Shown here in pieces: positions 34,489 through 43,055 of a stretch of DNA of 43,969 nt. The notes under the pieces were generated by a model, which saw nothing but the letters and a program-made list of their open reading frames with translations, was not told the origin of the DNA and searched no databases. Position 1 is the first letter of the stretch; every line of letters begins with the position of its first letter. Position numbers and translations under genes: made by a program. The DNA lies in NCBI GenBank assembly GCA_001304105.1, contig LJUR01000016.1, positions 1 through 43,969 of the forward strand. The letters are read 5' to 3'. The stretch comes from Deltaproteobacteria bacterium SM23_61 (GTDB lineage: Bacteria; Desulfobacterota; SM23-61).

Positions 34489-35565
34489 TCACCTCAAATA
34501 GCCGACGACCGGTTCTCCGGCCTCCGGGGCCCAGACCCGGTCCGGGTCGGGGCAGACTTCCCGGATGGCCGATTCCTCCGAAGCGATGTACAGGTTCTCC
34601 TGCCACTCGGCGGCCACGAGAGGCCGCAATTTGATCCGGTCGTTCAGCCCCACCATGGCCCGGTTGTGGGCGGCGATCACCGCGAAGGGGCCGTTGAGCA
34701 GCGCGCTTCCGTAAACCGCCCTGAGAAATTGATGGAAATCCTTCTCCTCCATCCTCTCGATTTCATCCCAGAGGGGAGCGGCCAGGATCTTGGCCACCAC
34801 GGGGAAGTCCAGCTGGTGCTTGCGGTGGAGGAGATCAAATAGATAGGTGATGACTTCCGTGTCGGTGTAGAAGGCGCAGTCGTACCCGAAATTCTTCAGG
34901 TATCGCCGGTTGGTGCCGTAGGAGGAAATCTCCCCGTTGTGGACCACCGACCAGTCCAGGAGCCCGAAGGGATGGGCCCCGCCCCACCACCCGGGCGTAT
35001 TGGTGGGAAACCGGCCGTGACCGGTCCACAGGTACCCCCGGTACTCCTCGAGGCGGAAGAATTCGGCGATCTCCTCCGGGTATCCGACCCCCTTGAAGAT
35101 CCCCATGTTCTTGCCGGAGGAGGCGATGAAGGCTCCGGTCTTCTTCTGGTTGATCTCCATCACCGTTCGGACGATGAAATCTTCCTCCGCCTCCACGCTG
35201 GAGATCCTTCTTTCCATCCGGGGACGCAGGAAATATCGCCAAACCAAGGGAGGATTCTGGACGGCATCGATCTGCCGGGTGGGAATGGGTTCCTCCTTGA
35301 CCAGATGATAATTCTCCTCCAGGGACGGTTCGCTCTGTTTCCGCGCCTCCGGGGTTTCATAGAGGACGTGAAAGGCGTAATCGTCCATGTGGTCCGGATA
35401 AATCCCGTACCCGGCGAATCCCCCGCCCAGCCCGTTGGACCGTTCGTGCATGCTGGCCATGGCCCGGATGATCACTTCCCCGGAGAAAGTTTTTCCCTCC
35501 CGGTTCAAGATCCCCGCCAGGCCGCAGGCGGATGGAATTCGGTAGTCGCGGTCGGCGATGAGAAT
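34489..35565 (-). CDS. split glutamate synthase, class II glutaminase subunit (probable ATT start)
   Basis: The amidotransferase domain of glutamate synthase as a separate 358-residue protein (GltB1 type). It has YGTNRRYLKNFG, TGHGRFPTNTPGWWGGAHPF, and VHNGEISSYG. The required N-terminal cysteine is C14 in the stretch PSACGLAGILNREG. No ATG, GTG or TTG lies between the in-frame stop (35578-35580) and this cysteine; the first TTG after it (35508) would remove the nucleophile. ATT at 35563-35565 has GGGAGG six bases upstream, so a rare ATT start with a 13-residue propeptide is the best reading. Sequence error is the alternative. It releases ammonia for the FMN subunit encoded next. Confidence 0.88.
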   Translation of the reverse strand: MLIADRDYRIPSACGLAGILNREGKTFSGEVIIRAMASMHERSNGLGGGFAGYGIYPDHMDDYAFHVLYETPEARKQSEPSLEENYHLVKEEPIPTRQIDAVQNPPLVWRYFLRPRMERRISSVEAEEDFIVRTVMEINQKKTGAFIASSGKNMGIFKGVGYPEEIAEFFRLEEYRGYLWTGHGRFPTNTPGWWGGAHPFGLLDWSVVHNGEISSYGTNRRYLKNFGYDCAFYTDTEVITYLFDLLHRKHQLDFPVVAKILAAPLWDEIERMEEKDFHQFLRAVYGSALLNGPFAVIAAHNRAMVGLNDRIKLRPLVAAEWQENLYIASEESAIREVCPDPDRVWAPEAGEPVVGYLR

Positions 35566-35930
35566 GGCTTCCTCCCTTCAGACCTTCTTTGCCCCGGAGG
35601 TCCGGGTAAAACCCTTTGTAACCCTTCCCGGAATGTCAAGGCTGCCCAGGGACTTCCAGGAAATGATCTCTGGGCCCTCTGCTCCCCCCTCCTTTCGCTT
35701 TCTGTCCTTGTCCGCAGAGAAGCCCGGAGGACACAGAGGGGTGAAATATCGACGAAATGGTTCTTGTTTTTAACCTGTATGACGAATAAAACTCTGCGGT
35801 CTCTGCGTGCTCTGCGGTTCCATTCTTTAAAGGCCGGGGAGGGCTTGCGCCCCTCCCCGAGAGCCAAGTTGCCTGCCTTCTGGGGGTAGAGGGAATGGCA
35901 ACCCGGCCGGTTTTTCTTTGCCCGTCCCTT
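35566..35930. other. 365-base gap between glnA and the split glutamate synthase
   Basis: No gene is supported. It holds CTCTGCGG-type units (35785-35815, matching arrays elsewhere in the window), and a hairpin of GGGGAGGGC and its complement (35836-35858) shortly after glnA on the minus strand, without a clear T run. A promoter for the glt genes would be expected here; I cannot place one with confidence. Confidence 0.5.
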
Positions 35931-37259
35931 CTACAGCAGGGGAAGATATTTATCGATTTCGTAGGAGGTGATCTGGATACGGTACCGGTCCCACTCCACC
36001 TTCTTGTTTTCGATGAAGTGCTCGAATACGTGATCCCCCAGCGCTTCCCGCACCATCTGGCTCTTCTCGGTTAGCTGAATGGCCTCCAGCAGGCTTCCCG
36101 GCAGCTGGCGGATCCGCCGTTTCAGCCTTTCCTCCTCGGTCATCTTGTAAACATTCTCTTCCACCGGGTCGGGGGGCACGACCTTCTGCTCGATCCCGGC
36201 CAGACCGGCCGCCAGCATGACTGCAAAGGCCAGGTACGGGTTGCAGGCCGGGTCCGGGCTGCGGTACTCGATCCGGGTCGCTTCTTCCTTGCCCGGTTTG
36301 TACATGGGAACCCGGATCAGGTCCGAGCGGTTCCGCTGGGCCCAGGAGAGATAAACCGGAGCCTCATAGCCGGGGACCAGGCGCTTGTAGGAATTTACCC
36401 ACTGACAAGTGACCGCGGTTAGCTCCGGAGCGTATTTCAAAAGCCCACCGATGAAATACCGGGCGGTATCGGAGAGGTGATATTGCCCCTTGGCGTCGAA
36501 GAAAGCGTTCCGGTTCCCCTTGAAGAGGGACATGTGGGTGTGCATCCCCGACCCATTCTCCCCGAACAGGGGTTTGGGCATGAAGGTCGCGTACACCCCC
36601 TGCCGGTAGGCCACTTCCTTCACGACCAGGCGGTAAGTCATGACGTTGTCCGCCATGGTGAGGGCGTCTTCATAGCGCATGTCGATTTCGTGCTGGGAAG
36701 GGGCCACTTCGTGGTGCGAGTACTCGATCTTGATTCCCAGGGCTTCGCAGAAAAGCACGGTCTCCCTCCGCAGATCGACGGCCTCGTCCCGGGGGATCAG
36801 GTCGAAGTATCCGCCCCGGTCCAGCACTTGCGTGGAGTGGGGATCCTTGAAATAAAAATATTCCAGTTCCGGCCCCACGTAATAGGTGAAACCCATCTTC
36901 TTGGCTTTCTCCAGGTTCTTCTTCAGCACATATCGCGGGTCCCCCTCGAAAGGCTTTCCATCGGGGGTGACGATGTCGCAGAACACCCGGGCCACCCCTT
37001 TTTCCTTGGGACGCCAGGGCAGAACGGCAAAGGTGGAAGGATCGGGTATGGCCACCATGTCGCTCTCGTCGATCCGGACGTAGCCTTCGATGGACGAACC
37101 ATCGAAACCGATCCCCTCATCGAAAGCCTTCTCCATCTCCTCGAAAGGCACGCTGAAGCTCTTCAGAAACCCGAGAATGTCGGTAAACCAGAGTTTCACA
37201 AATTTGATATCGCTCTCTTCCATCTTCTTCAAGATTTTGGCCGCTGTTTCTTTCGCCAT
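35931..37259 (-). CDS. glnA: glutamine synthetase type I (alpha-like, short form)
   Basis: Makes glutamine from glutamate, ammonia and ATP; cytoplasmic dodecamer. The 442-residue length and the signatures GFDGSSIEGY, GPELEYFYF, KPLFGENGSGMHTHMSLF, NRSDLIRVP and EYRSPDPACNPYLAFA place it in type I. It is shorter than the adenylylated beta enzymes (about 470 residues), and the region around NVYKMTEEERLKRR does not show the usual NLYDLPPEE adenylylation loop, so it is probably controlled by feedback or at transcription rather than by adenylylation. It follows a small NtrC-like DNA-binding protein by 18 bases and lies upstream of the split glutamate synthase, consistent with a GS-GOGAT cycle. Confidence 0.96.
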   Translation of the reverse strand: MAKETAAKILKKMEESDIKFVKLWFTDILGFLKSFSVPFEEMEKAFDEGIGFDGSSIEGYVRIDESDMVAIPDPSTFAVLPWRPKEKGVARVFCDIVTPDGKPFEGDPRYVLKKNLEKAKKMGFTYYVGPELEYFYFKDPHSTQVLDRGGYFDLIPRDEAVDLRRETVLFCEALGIKIEYSHHEVAPSQHEIDMRYEDALTMADNVMTYRLVVKEVAYRQGVYATFMPKPLFGENGSGMHTHMSLFKGNRNAFFDAKGQYHLSDTARYFIGGLLKYAPELTAVTCQWVNSYKRLVPGYEAPVYLSWAQRNRSDLIRVPMYKPGKEEATRIEYRSPDPACNPYLAFAVMLAAGLAGIEQKVVPPDPVEENVYKMTEEERLKRRIRQLPGSLLEAIQLTEKSQMVREALGDHVFEHFIENKKVEWDRYRIQITSYEIDKYLPLL

Positions 37260-37277
37260 CGCTTTTCCTCCTGATTT

Positions 37278-37667
37278 TTAAGTGGTCACCACACGGGTGG
37301 AGATTTGCAGATCTCTCATTTTCTTCCTCAGGGTGTTGCGGTTGATTCCCAGCCTGCGGGCGGCCCGCACCTGGTTGCCCCCCTCCTCTTCCAGGACCAT
37401 TCCGATCAGCGCCTTTTCCACTTTGCCGATGACCGACTCGTGGATGTGATTGGCATTCCCGGTGTGGATCTCCGATTTCAGGACCTCCCGCACCGCTTCA
37501 GCCAGCGCCTGATTGGAATCCTCAAGAGTTAGCTCCTTCAAAGAGAGAGGACGCTGCAACGGTTCGGGAAAAGATTTCCCGTTAGCCCTCGCTCGCTTCG
37601 CGGGCAGGATCTTTTCAATCAAGCCCTCGAGTTCGTGATCATCTTTGATCACCAGAATTGCTCCCAT
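37278..37667 (-). CDS. small Fis/NtrC-type helix-turn-helix protein upstream of glnA
   Basis: A 129-residue protein whose last 50 residues (VEKALIGMVLEEEGGNQVRAARRLGINRNTLRKKMRDL) are the DNA-binding end of NtrC-type regulators. Its first 21 residues (MGAILVIKDDHELEGLIEKIL) resemble the start of a response-regulator receiver, with the first of the three aspartates changed to lysine. The receiver body with the phosphorylated aspartate and the sigma-54 AAA+ domain are missing. It is either a miniature NtrC made by deletion or an independent Fis-like regulator. It precedes glnA by 18 bases, so it may control glnA or the glt genes. ATG at 37667 chosen; a GTG at 37676 is open. Confidence 0.75.
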   Translation of the reverse strand: MGAILVIKDDHELEGLIEKILPAKRARANGKSFPEPLQRPLSLKELTLEDSNQALAEAVREVLKSEIHTGNANHIHESVIGKVEKALIGMVLEEEGGNQVRAARRLGINRNTLRKKMRDLQISTRVVTT

Positions 37668-37975
37668 AGCAACCACCCTGAATGATTTTTGCTCCTTTCT
37701 TAAGCAATCCGGATACCAACAAAGATTTTTTCCATTTTTTTATTCCGAAGGAAATCAATCGCTTATCAAAAAAGGCCGGCCAGGCCAAGCAGGCCAATCG
37801 AAACCTCCTTTCTCCCTCTTGCCTATTTATTGGGCATCCTTAATCAGGCCAAAGCCCCAGGGAACTGGCAAACGATTGGATTACGATGGGTTATGAAATT
37901 GCATGGAAAATAACCAGAGTGCTCAAAATCGGTCAGGCCACCGAGATGGTCCATCTTCCCCGGGGGGGCAAAAAA
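37668..37975. other. 308-base promoter-like gap upstream of the small regulator
   Basis: No gene seen. The sequence is AT-rich in its left part (TTGCTCC..TTTTTTATTCC) and has GGCCGGCC and AGGCCAAGCAGGCC words near 37775-37800. I searched by eye for a GG-N10-GC sigma-54 promoter and found no convincing one. It must hold the promoter of the regulator-glnA unit. Confidence 0.5.
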
Positions 37976-40618
37976 TCAGTTTTCGGAAGTCTCCAGCAGC
38001 TTCACGAGCTCTTCCCTGATCATCCCGATTTTTTCCTGGTCTTCAATCTTGGCCCCGCTCAGGTCCTGGACGTAGAAAACATCCACGACCTGATCGACCT
38101 TGGTGGAAATGCGGGCCATCCAAAGGTTCAAGCCCATCTCGAAGAGCTTCTGCGCTATGCGATAGAGGAGTCCCGGGCGGTCAGGAGTAAAGACTTCCAC
38201 GAGGGTATAAAAATCGGAAGTTTCGGTATCGACTTCCACTCGGGTGCCCGCCCGCCCCGGGGAATATCTGTGGAAGAGAGGCGGAAGAACCTCTTGCAGG
38301 AGCTGGTTGACTTCGACGTTTCCCTCCAGGACTCTTTTCAGGTCGCCCTGCAGCTTGGCCCATCTCCGCGGCTGGAGGAGGCCCTCTTCGATCAGGCTCT
38401 GGACCCGGAACTGATCGACGGCGATCCCGTTCTCCCAGGTGCTGATCTGGGCAGAGAGGATATTCAGGTGATTGGCCGTGAGGGCGCCGCAGATTTTAGC
38501 GAAGAGACCGACCTCGTCCCGGGCCACCACCGTGATTTCATCCCCCCCTTCTTCCGGCCTTTCCTCCCCCTCCACCGCCACCGCCTGCCCGGCGAGCTTT
38601 TCGGCCATGAGAATCTGCCGGCCGATGGACCGGGCTTCATGAACCTGGTAGTGACGCCGGGGGATGTTGGCCAGGTGCTCGGATATTTTCGGCGCGGGAA
38701 GCTGTCCTTTCAGGAGATCCATTACTTCGCGCTGGATCCCGATGATCCGTTCCTGGTCTTCCTTCCGCAGCCCTTCCCCCTTCTCCAGAAGGTGCAAAGT
38801 CTTGAGGAAGAGCTCCCGCAGGAGAGTGTCTTTCCAGGCCGTCCAGGCATTGGGCCCCACCGCCCGCAGGTCGGCGAAGGAAAGCAGGTAGAGCATCTTC
38901 AACCGGTCGCTGCTGCCTACCATCTGGGCCAGGCGGAGGATTAGATTTTCGTCGTTCAGATCCCTCCGCTGGGCCATTTCCGGCAGCGTCAGGTGCTCGC
39001 GGGTGAGAAAACGGAGGGTATCGATCCTTTCCCCGGAGAGTCCCAGGCGCTCCCCGATGGTTTCCGCGATTTTCTCCCCCCGCAGGGCATGAGAAGAACC
39101 TTCCCCTTTTCCCAGGTCATGGATCAGCGCGGCCAGTTTGAGGAGGCCGGGGTCCCGGACCTCCTTCATCAATTCCTGGAAGAGAGGCCAGGGAGGAGAC
39201 GGATTTTTCCGCTCCAGAATCTCCAGCTCCTGGACGGCATAGAGGGAGTGAACGTCCACCGGGTAGAGGTGGTAACGATCGTACTGGATATGACAGTGGA
39301 CCCCTCCAAACTCCGGTAGGAAAACCTGCAAGAACCCGGTCTCATACATCTCTTCGAGAACCCGGTGGAGATGGCCCGGCTTTTCGAACAGGGATAAAAA
39401 CGACCGCCTGGACTCCGGGGCCAGACGGAATCGGTCATTCACCAGGCTCAGGTGCTGCGAGAGGACTTCTTTCAGGGGCGCGCTCATCCCCATCCCGTAA
39501 TGGTGGATGGTCTCGAAGGCTCTCCAGACCTGGAGGGGATTCCGATCGAAGGTGGAAGGATCGGTCAAGGATAGACGCCCATGAAAAAGAAAGAACCCCG
39601 GGGCGACCTCGGGAAGGTTTTTTTTGCGTCCCCCCAGGGGTTCGGGGGAACCCTCGTTCAGGCATTTTTCCAGCAGATTCCAGGAAAGATGGTGAACCTG
39701 TAGGGCCTGGTGGAAATATTCTTTCAGGAAGGATTCCGTGACCTGAAGGGAATCCGCTCCCCGGTAGCCCAGAGCCCGGGCCATGGCCTCCTGGTCTTCG
39801 AAGGAAAGCCGGTCCTCCCTTCGGCCGTGGAAGTAATGAAGCTGGGTCCGGACCCGCCAGAGGAAGCCCAGGGCCTGGGAAAAATTTCCCCATTCCCGTT
39901 CACTCAGGAGACGACGCTCGGTCATTTCCCTGGGGGACCGGATTCGATACTGAACCTTGGCCGCCCAATAGGCCGAGTGATAGTCCCGCAGCCCACCTTT
40001 TCCCTCCTTGACCTCGGGTTCCAGGACGAAAACCGAATCTCCGAATTTTTGGTGACGACGGGCTGCCTCCTGTTGAATCCGGAGAAGAACCTCCCTTTGC
40101 CGGCCTCGCTTGAGGCCCCGGGAAAATTCCTCTTCCATCTGCAGGTGCGGCTCTTTATCCCCGGCCACCCAGCGGGTATCCAAAAAAGACAGGAGAGTCT
40201 CCAGATCCTTCTGCGCCTTCCGCCATGCCTCCCGCGGAGTCTGTACCGTGTACCCCACGGTCAGCCCCCAGTCCCAAAGAGGATGGAGGAGGGCCTGAAC
40301 TCCCTTCTCCAGTTCTTTGCCCCTTCCGGGGAGATGAAGGAAAAGGAGATCGATGTCCGAAAAGGGGTTGAGTTCCTCCCGGCCGTATCCTCCCGTGGCC
40401 AGAAGACTGATTCCCGCCCGGCGGTCCCCTTCGTCCGGGGAGGTCATCGCCCTTTTCCAGAGGCGCCGGAGAACGTTGTCCACTAAAGCGGAGCGGCTCT
40501 GACAGTACTCTCCCCCCGGCAGTCCCTCCTCATGGCGCTTCTTCAGCCACTCCTGGCCGGTGCGGAAGAACCGCTCGATGTCTTCGAGGCTATCTATGGG
40601 TTGAGTTGTAGCCATCAT
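37976..40618 (-). CDS. glnD: bifunctional PII uridylyltransferase / uridylyl-removing enzyme
   Basis: An 880-residue nitrogen sensor. The nucleotidyltransferase domain is near residues 60-200 (LLATGGYGREELNPFSDIDLLFLH), the uridylyl-removing HD domain near 470-600 (LAALIHDLGKG), and two ACT domains, which bind glutamine, close the protein (DEITVVARDEVGLFAKI and YTLVEVFTPDRPGLLYRIA). When glutamine is low it uridylylates GlnK at tyrosine 51, which is conserved in the glnK next door. Start ATG at 40618 (40615 also possible); a TTG at 40627 is open. The ribosome site is weak. The gap to glnK is 102 bases with inverted CCCTTTT-type repeats. Confidence 0.95.
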   Translation of the reverse strand: MMATTQPIDSLEDIERFFRTGQEWLKKRHEEGLPGGEYCQSRSALVDNVLRRLWKRAMTSPDEGDRRAGISLLATGGYGREELNPFSDIDLLFLHLPGRGKELEKGVQALLHPLWDWGLTVGYTVQTPREAWRKAQKDLETLLSFLDTRWVAGDKEPHLQMEEEFSRGLKRGRQREVLLRIQQEAARRHQKFGDSVFVLEPEVKEGKGGLRDYHSAYWAAKVQYRIRSPREMTERRLLSEREWGNFSQALGFLWRVRTQLHYFHGRREDRLSFEDQEAMARALGYRGADSLQVTESFLKEYFHQALQVHHLSWNLLEKCLNEGSPEPLGGRKKNLPEVAPGFFLFHGRLSLTDPSTFDRNPLQVWRAFETIHHYGMGMSAPLKEVLSQHLSLVNDRFRLAPESRRSFLSLFEKPGHLHRVLEEMYETGFLQVFLPEFGGVHCHIQYDRYHLYPVDVHSLYAVQELEILERKNPSPPWPLFQELMKEVRDPGLLKLAALIHDLGKGEGSSHALRGEKIAETIGERLGLSGERIDTLRFLTREHLTLPEMAQRRDLNDENLILRLAQMVGSSDRLKMLYLLSFADLRAVGPNAWTAWKDTLLRELFLKTLHLLEKGEGLRKEDQERIIGIQREVMDLLKGQLPAPKISEHLANIPRRHYQVHEARSIGRQILMAEKLAGQAVAVEGEERPEEGGDEITVVARDEVGLFAKICGALTANHLNILSAQISTWENGIAVDQFRVQSLIEEGLLQPRRWAKLQGDLKRVLEGNVEVNQLLQEVLPPLFHRYSPGRAGTRVEVDTETSDFYTLVEVFTPDRPGLLYRIAQKLFEMGLNLWMARISTKVDQVVDVFYVQDLSGAKIEDQEKIGMIREELVKLLETSEN

Positions 40619-40627
40619 GCTATCCAA

Positions 40628-40720
40628 TATGGCGGGGAAAAAGGGGAAAAGCCGAAGAGGCGAAAAGGGGGGTTACCGTCCCTTTTGTCCCTTTTCGCCC
40701 TTTCCCCTTTTCGCCTGTCT
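40628..40720. repeat. inverted AAAAGGGG-type repeat between glnK and glnD
   Basis: Units such as GGCGAAAAGGGG (40660-40671) face CCCCTTTTCGCC (40704-40715). The pair can form a stem of at least 12 base pairs, and more words (GGGGAAAAAGGGGAAAAG) extend it. It may slow RNA decay or attenuate transcription between the two genes. Confidence 0.6.
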
Positions 40721-41149
<429 letters not shown>

Positions 41150-41154
41150 CTATT

Positions 41155-42567
41155 TTAGAAATTGTACCCTGTTTCGCTGTGCTGGCTCAAGTCCAGCCCC
41201 ATCTCCTCCTCTTCCTCGCTTACCCGCAATCCCAGGGTCCAGTCCAGTGCTTTCAGGATCAGGAGGGTCATCCCGAAAGCATAAACCCAGGTTACCACCA
41301 CGGTCAGAAACTGAACTCCCAAAAGACCCGGGTTGCCGAAGAAAAGACCATTTCCTCCGGCATCGTTGATCGCTCTGGAGGCGAAAAGGCCGGTGGCCAG
41401 AGCCCCCCAGGTGCCCCCCACCCCGTGGACCCCCACCACGTCCAGGCTATCATCATACCCGAAACGATTTTTCCCCACCACTGCCATATAGCAGAAAATC
41501 CCCGCGGCCAGGCCGATGATCAAAGCTGACATGGGTCCCACGAACCCAGATGCCGGGGTGATGGCCACCAGGCCAGCCACGGCACCGCTCGCCGCCCCCA
41601 GGGTGGTGGGCTTCCCCTTGTAAACCCATTCGGCCAAGGCCCAGGAGAGAGCCGCTCCGGCAGTCGAAACGTGGGTGACCACGAAGGCGCTGGTGCTAAG
41701 CTTTCCCGCGGCGATGGCGCTCCCGGCGTTGAAACCGAACCACCCGAACCAGAGAATGGACGCCCCGGTGATGGTCATGGGCAGATTATGAGGGGCCATG
41801 GGCTCCAACCCGAAACCTTTTCGCCGTCCCACCAGAAGGGCTGCCGCCAGAGCGGAGATTCCCGAGCTGATGTGGACCACCGTGCCCCCGGCAAAGTCCA
41901 GAGCGCCCAGCTTCCGAATCCATCCCCCCACTCCCCAGACCCAGTGGGCGATGGGATCGTAGACGAGGGTGGCCCAAAGAAGGGTAAATAGGATGAAGGT
42001 GGTGAATTTCATCCGCTCGGCGATCGCCCCGGTGATCAGAGCGGGCGTGATGATGGCAAACATGGCCTGGTAGATCATGAAAGCCTGGTGGGGAACCGTG
42101 GCCGCGTAGTCCGGGTAAGGATCGAGGCCGACTCCGTTCAACCCGAACCAGGAAAGACTTCCGATGATGCCCCCCAGGTCGGGACCGAAGGCCAGGCTGT
42201 ACCCCCAGAGGACCCATTGCACCGTTACCAGGGCCATGATGATGAAGCTGTGCATGATCGTGCCCAGCACGTTCTTCGTCCGCACCATGCCCCCGTAAAA
42301 GAGGGCTAGGCCGGGGGTCATCAACAAAACCAGGGCTGCCGAGACCAGCATCCAGGCCGTATCCCCGGTATCGATTTTCGGCGCAGGTATGGCTGCGGGT
42401 GACGGCGAAGCCGCTAGCGCTCGGGTTTCCGGTTGGGGTTGCTCTGTCGCAGGTGCTGGGGCGTTTCCCGGGGTACGTGGTTCTTGAGCGTAAAGCGGGA
42501 AACCAACCAGAATCAAACCGCAAAAGATGAGGCCCAAGATCAAGGCCCAGCTTATTTTTTGTTGCAT
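41155..42567 (-). CDS. amtB: ammonium transporter with proline/alanine-rich N-terminal extension
   Basis: A 470-residue Amt/MEP/Rh channel, eleven predicted membrane segments. Pore histidines are seen in DPIAHWVWGVGG and VVGVHGVGGTWGA; the signature ALFYGGMVRTKN and FGPDLGGIIG are present. The start of the protein is a signal peptide (ALILGLIFCGLILVGFPLYAQ), then about 45 residues rich in proline and alanine before the first pore helix, so the N-terminus is periplasmic. The cytoplasmic tail SEEEEEMGLDLSQHSETGY is the GlnK-interacting end. ATG at 42567 has GGGGAGG; the longer frame to 42597 is less likely. It heads the amtB-glnK-glnD cluster. Confidence 0.95.
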   Translation of the reverse strand: MQQKISWALILGLIFCGLILVGFPLYAQEPRTPGNAPAPATEQPQPETRALAASPSPAAIPAPKIDTGDTAWMLVSAALVLLMTPGLALFYGGMVRTKNVLGTIMHSFIIMALVTVQWVLWGYSLAFGPDLGGIIGSLSWFGLNGVGLDPYPDYAATVPHQAFMIYQAMFAIITPALITGAIAERMKFTTFILFTLLWATLVYDPIAHWVWGVGGWIRKLGALDFAGGTVVHISSGISALAAALLVGRRKGFGLEPMAPHNLPMTITGASILWFGWFGFNAGSAIAAGKLSTSAFVVTHVSTAGAALSWALAEWVYKGKPTTLGAASGAVAGLVAITPASGFVGPMSALIIGLAAGIFCYMAVVGKNRFGYDDSLDVVGVHGVGGTWGALATGLFASRAINDAGGNGLFFGNPGLLGVQFLTVVVTWVYAFGMTLLILKALDWTLGLRVSEEEEEMGLDLSQHSETGYNF

Positions 42568-43055
42568 ATGTACCTCCCCGATTTTTGGAGAAGCCATTCA
42601 ACTCCCATGCCGAGGTTCCGTCTTCCCGGAATCTTCATGGATTGGATGAAAAATCATGGGCTTGGGGAAAGCTCGGGAAAAAGGGGGCAGCGGGAGAATA
42701 TGGCGGGTTTTCGACCACCCGGGAGGGGTAGATCCATCGCCGACGGGCAACAAAGTAAGCGATCCCCAAACCTTAGATGATCCTGTTGAATCCTGACCAG
42801 AATGGCCAAAATAGGGGCAGGCAACCCAAAGGCGGAATGTGAAATTCGGAATGGGGAATGAAAAAAAAGAAGCCCCAGGGTTGCTTTTTGGCAGAAAAGA
42901 ATAGAACCGGAGTAAAGGGAGGCAAGAGCGAATTTATCATTGACGAAAATTTTAAAAATTAGTAGGTTAAAAATCCATGAGAGTCTTCTCGCCTTTTTTC
43001 TTGTCCAAGAGAGAAGAACGTCCGAAAAAATGAATTGGCTTCAGGGGAAAAAAGA
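42568..43055. other. 488-base divergent gap between amtB and the final plus-strand gene
   Basis: No gene is supported. It must hold two divergent promoters. On the plus strand TTGACG (42940-42945) and TAGGTT (42963-42968) are 17 bases apart, a weak sigma-70-like pair for the gene at 43056. On the minus side, no sigma-54 motif could be placed. Inverted GGAATG-type words (42835-42860) resemble those at other junctions. Confidence 0.45.

Noticed and set aside
37668..37975. Sigma-54 promoter upstream of the small regulator and glnA
   Set aside because: I found no GG-N10-GC motif with a good flanking match on the minus strand; the same for the gap upstream of amtB.
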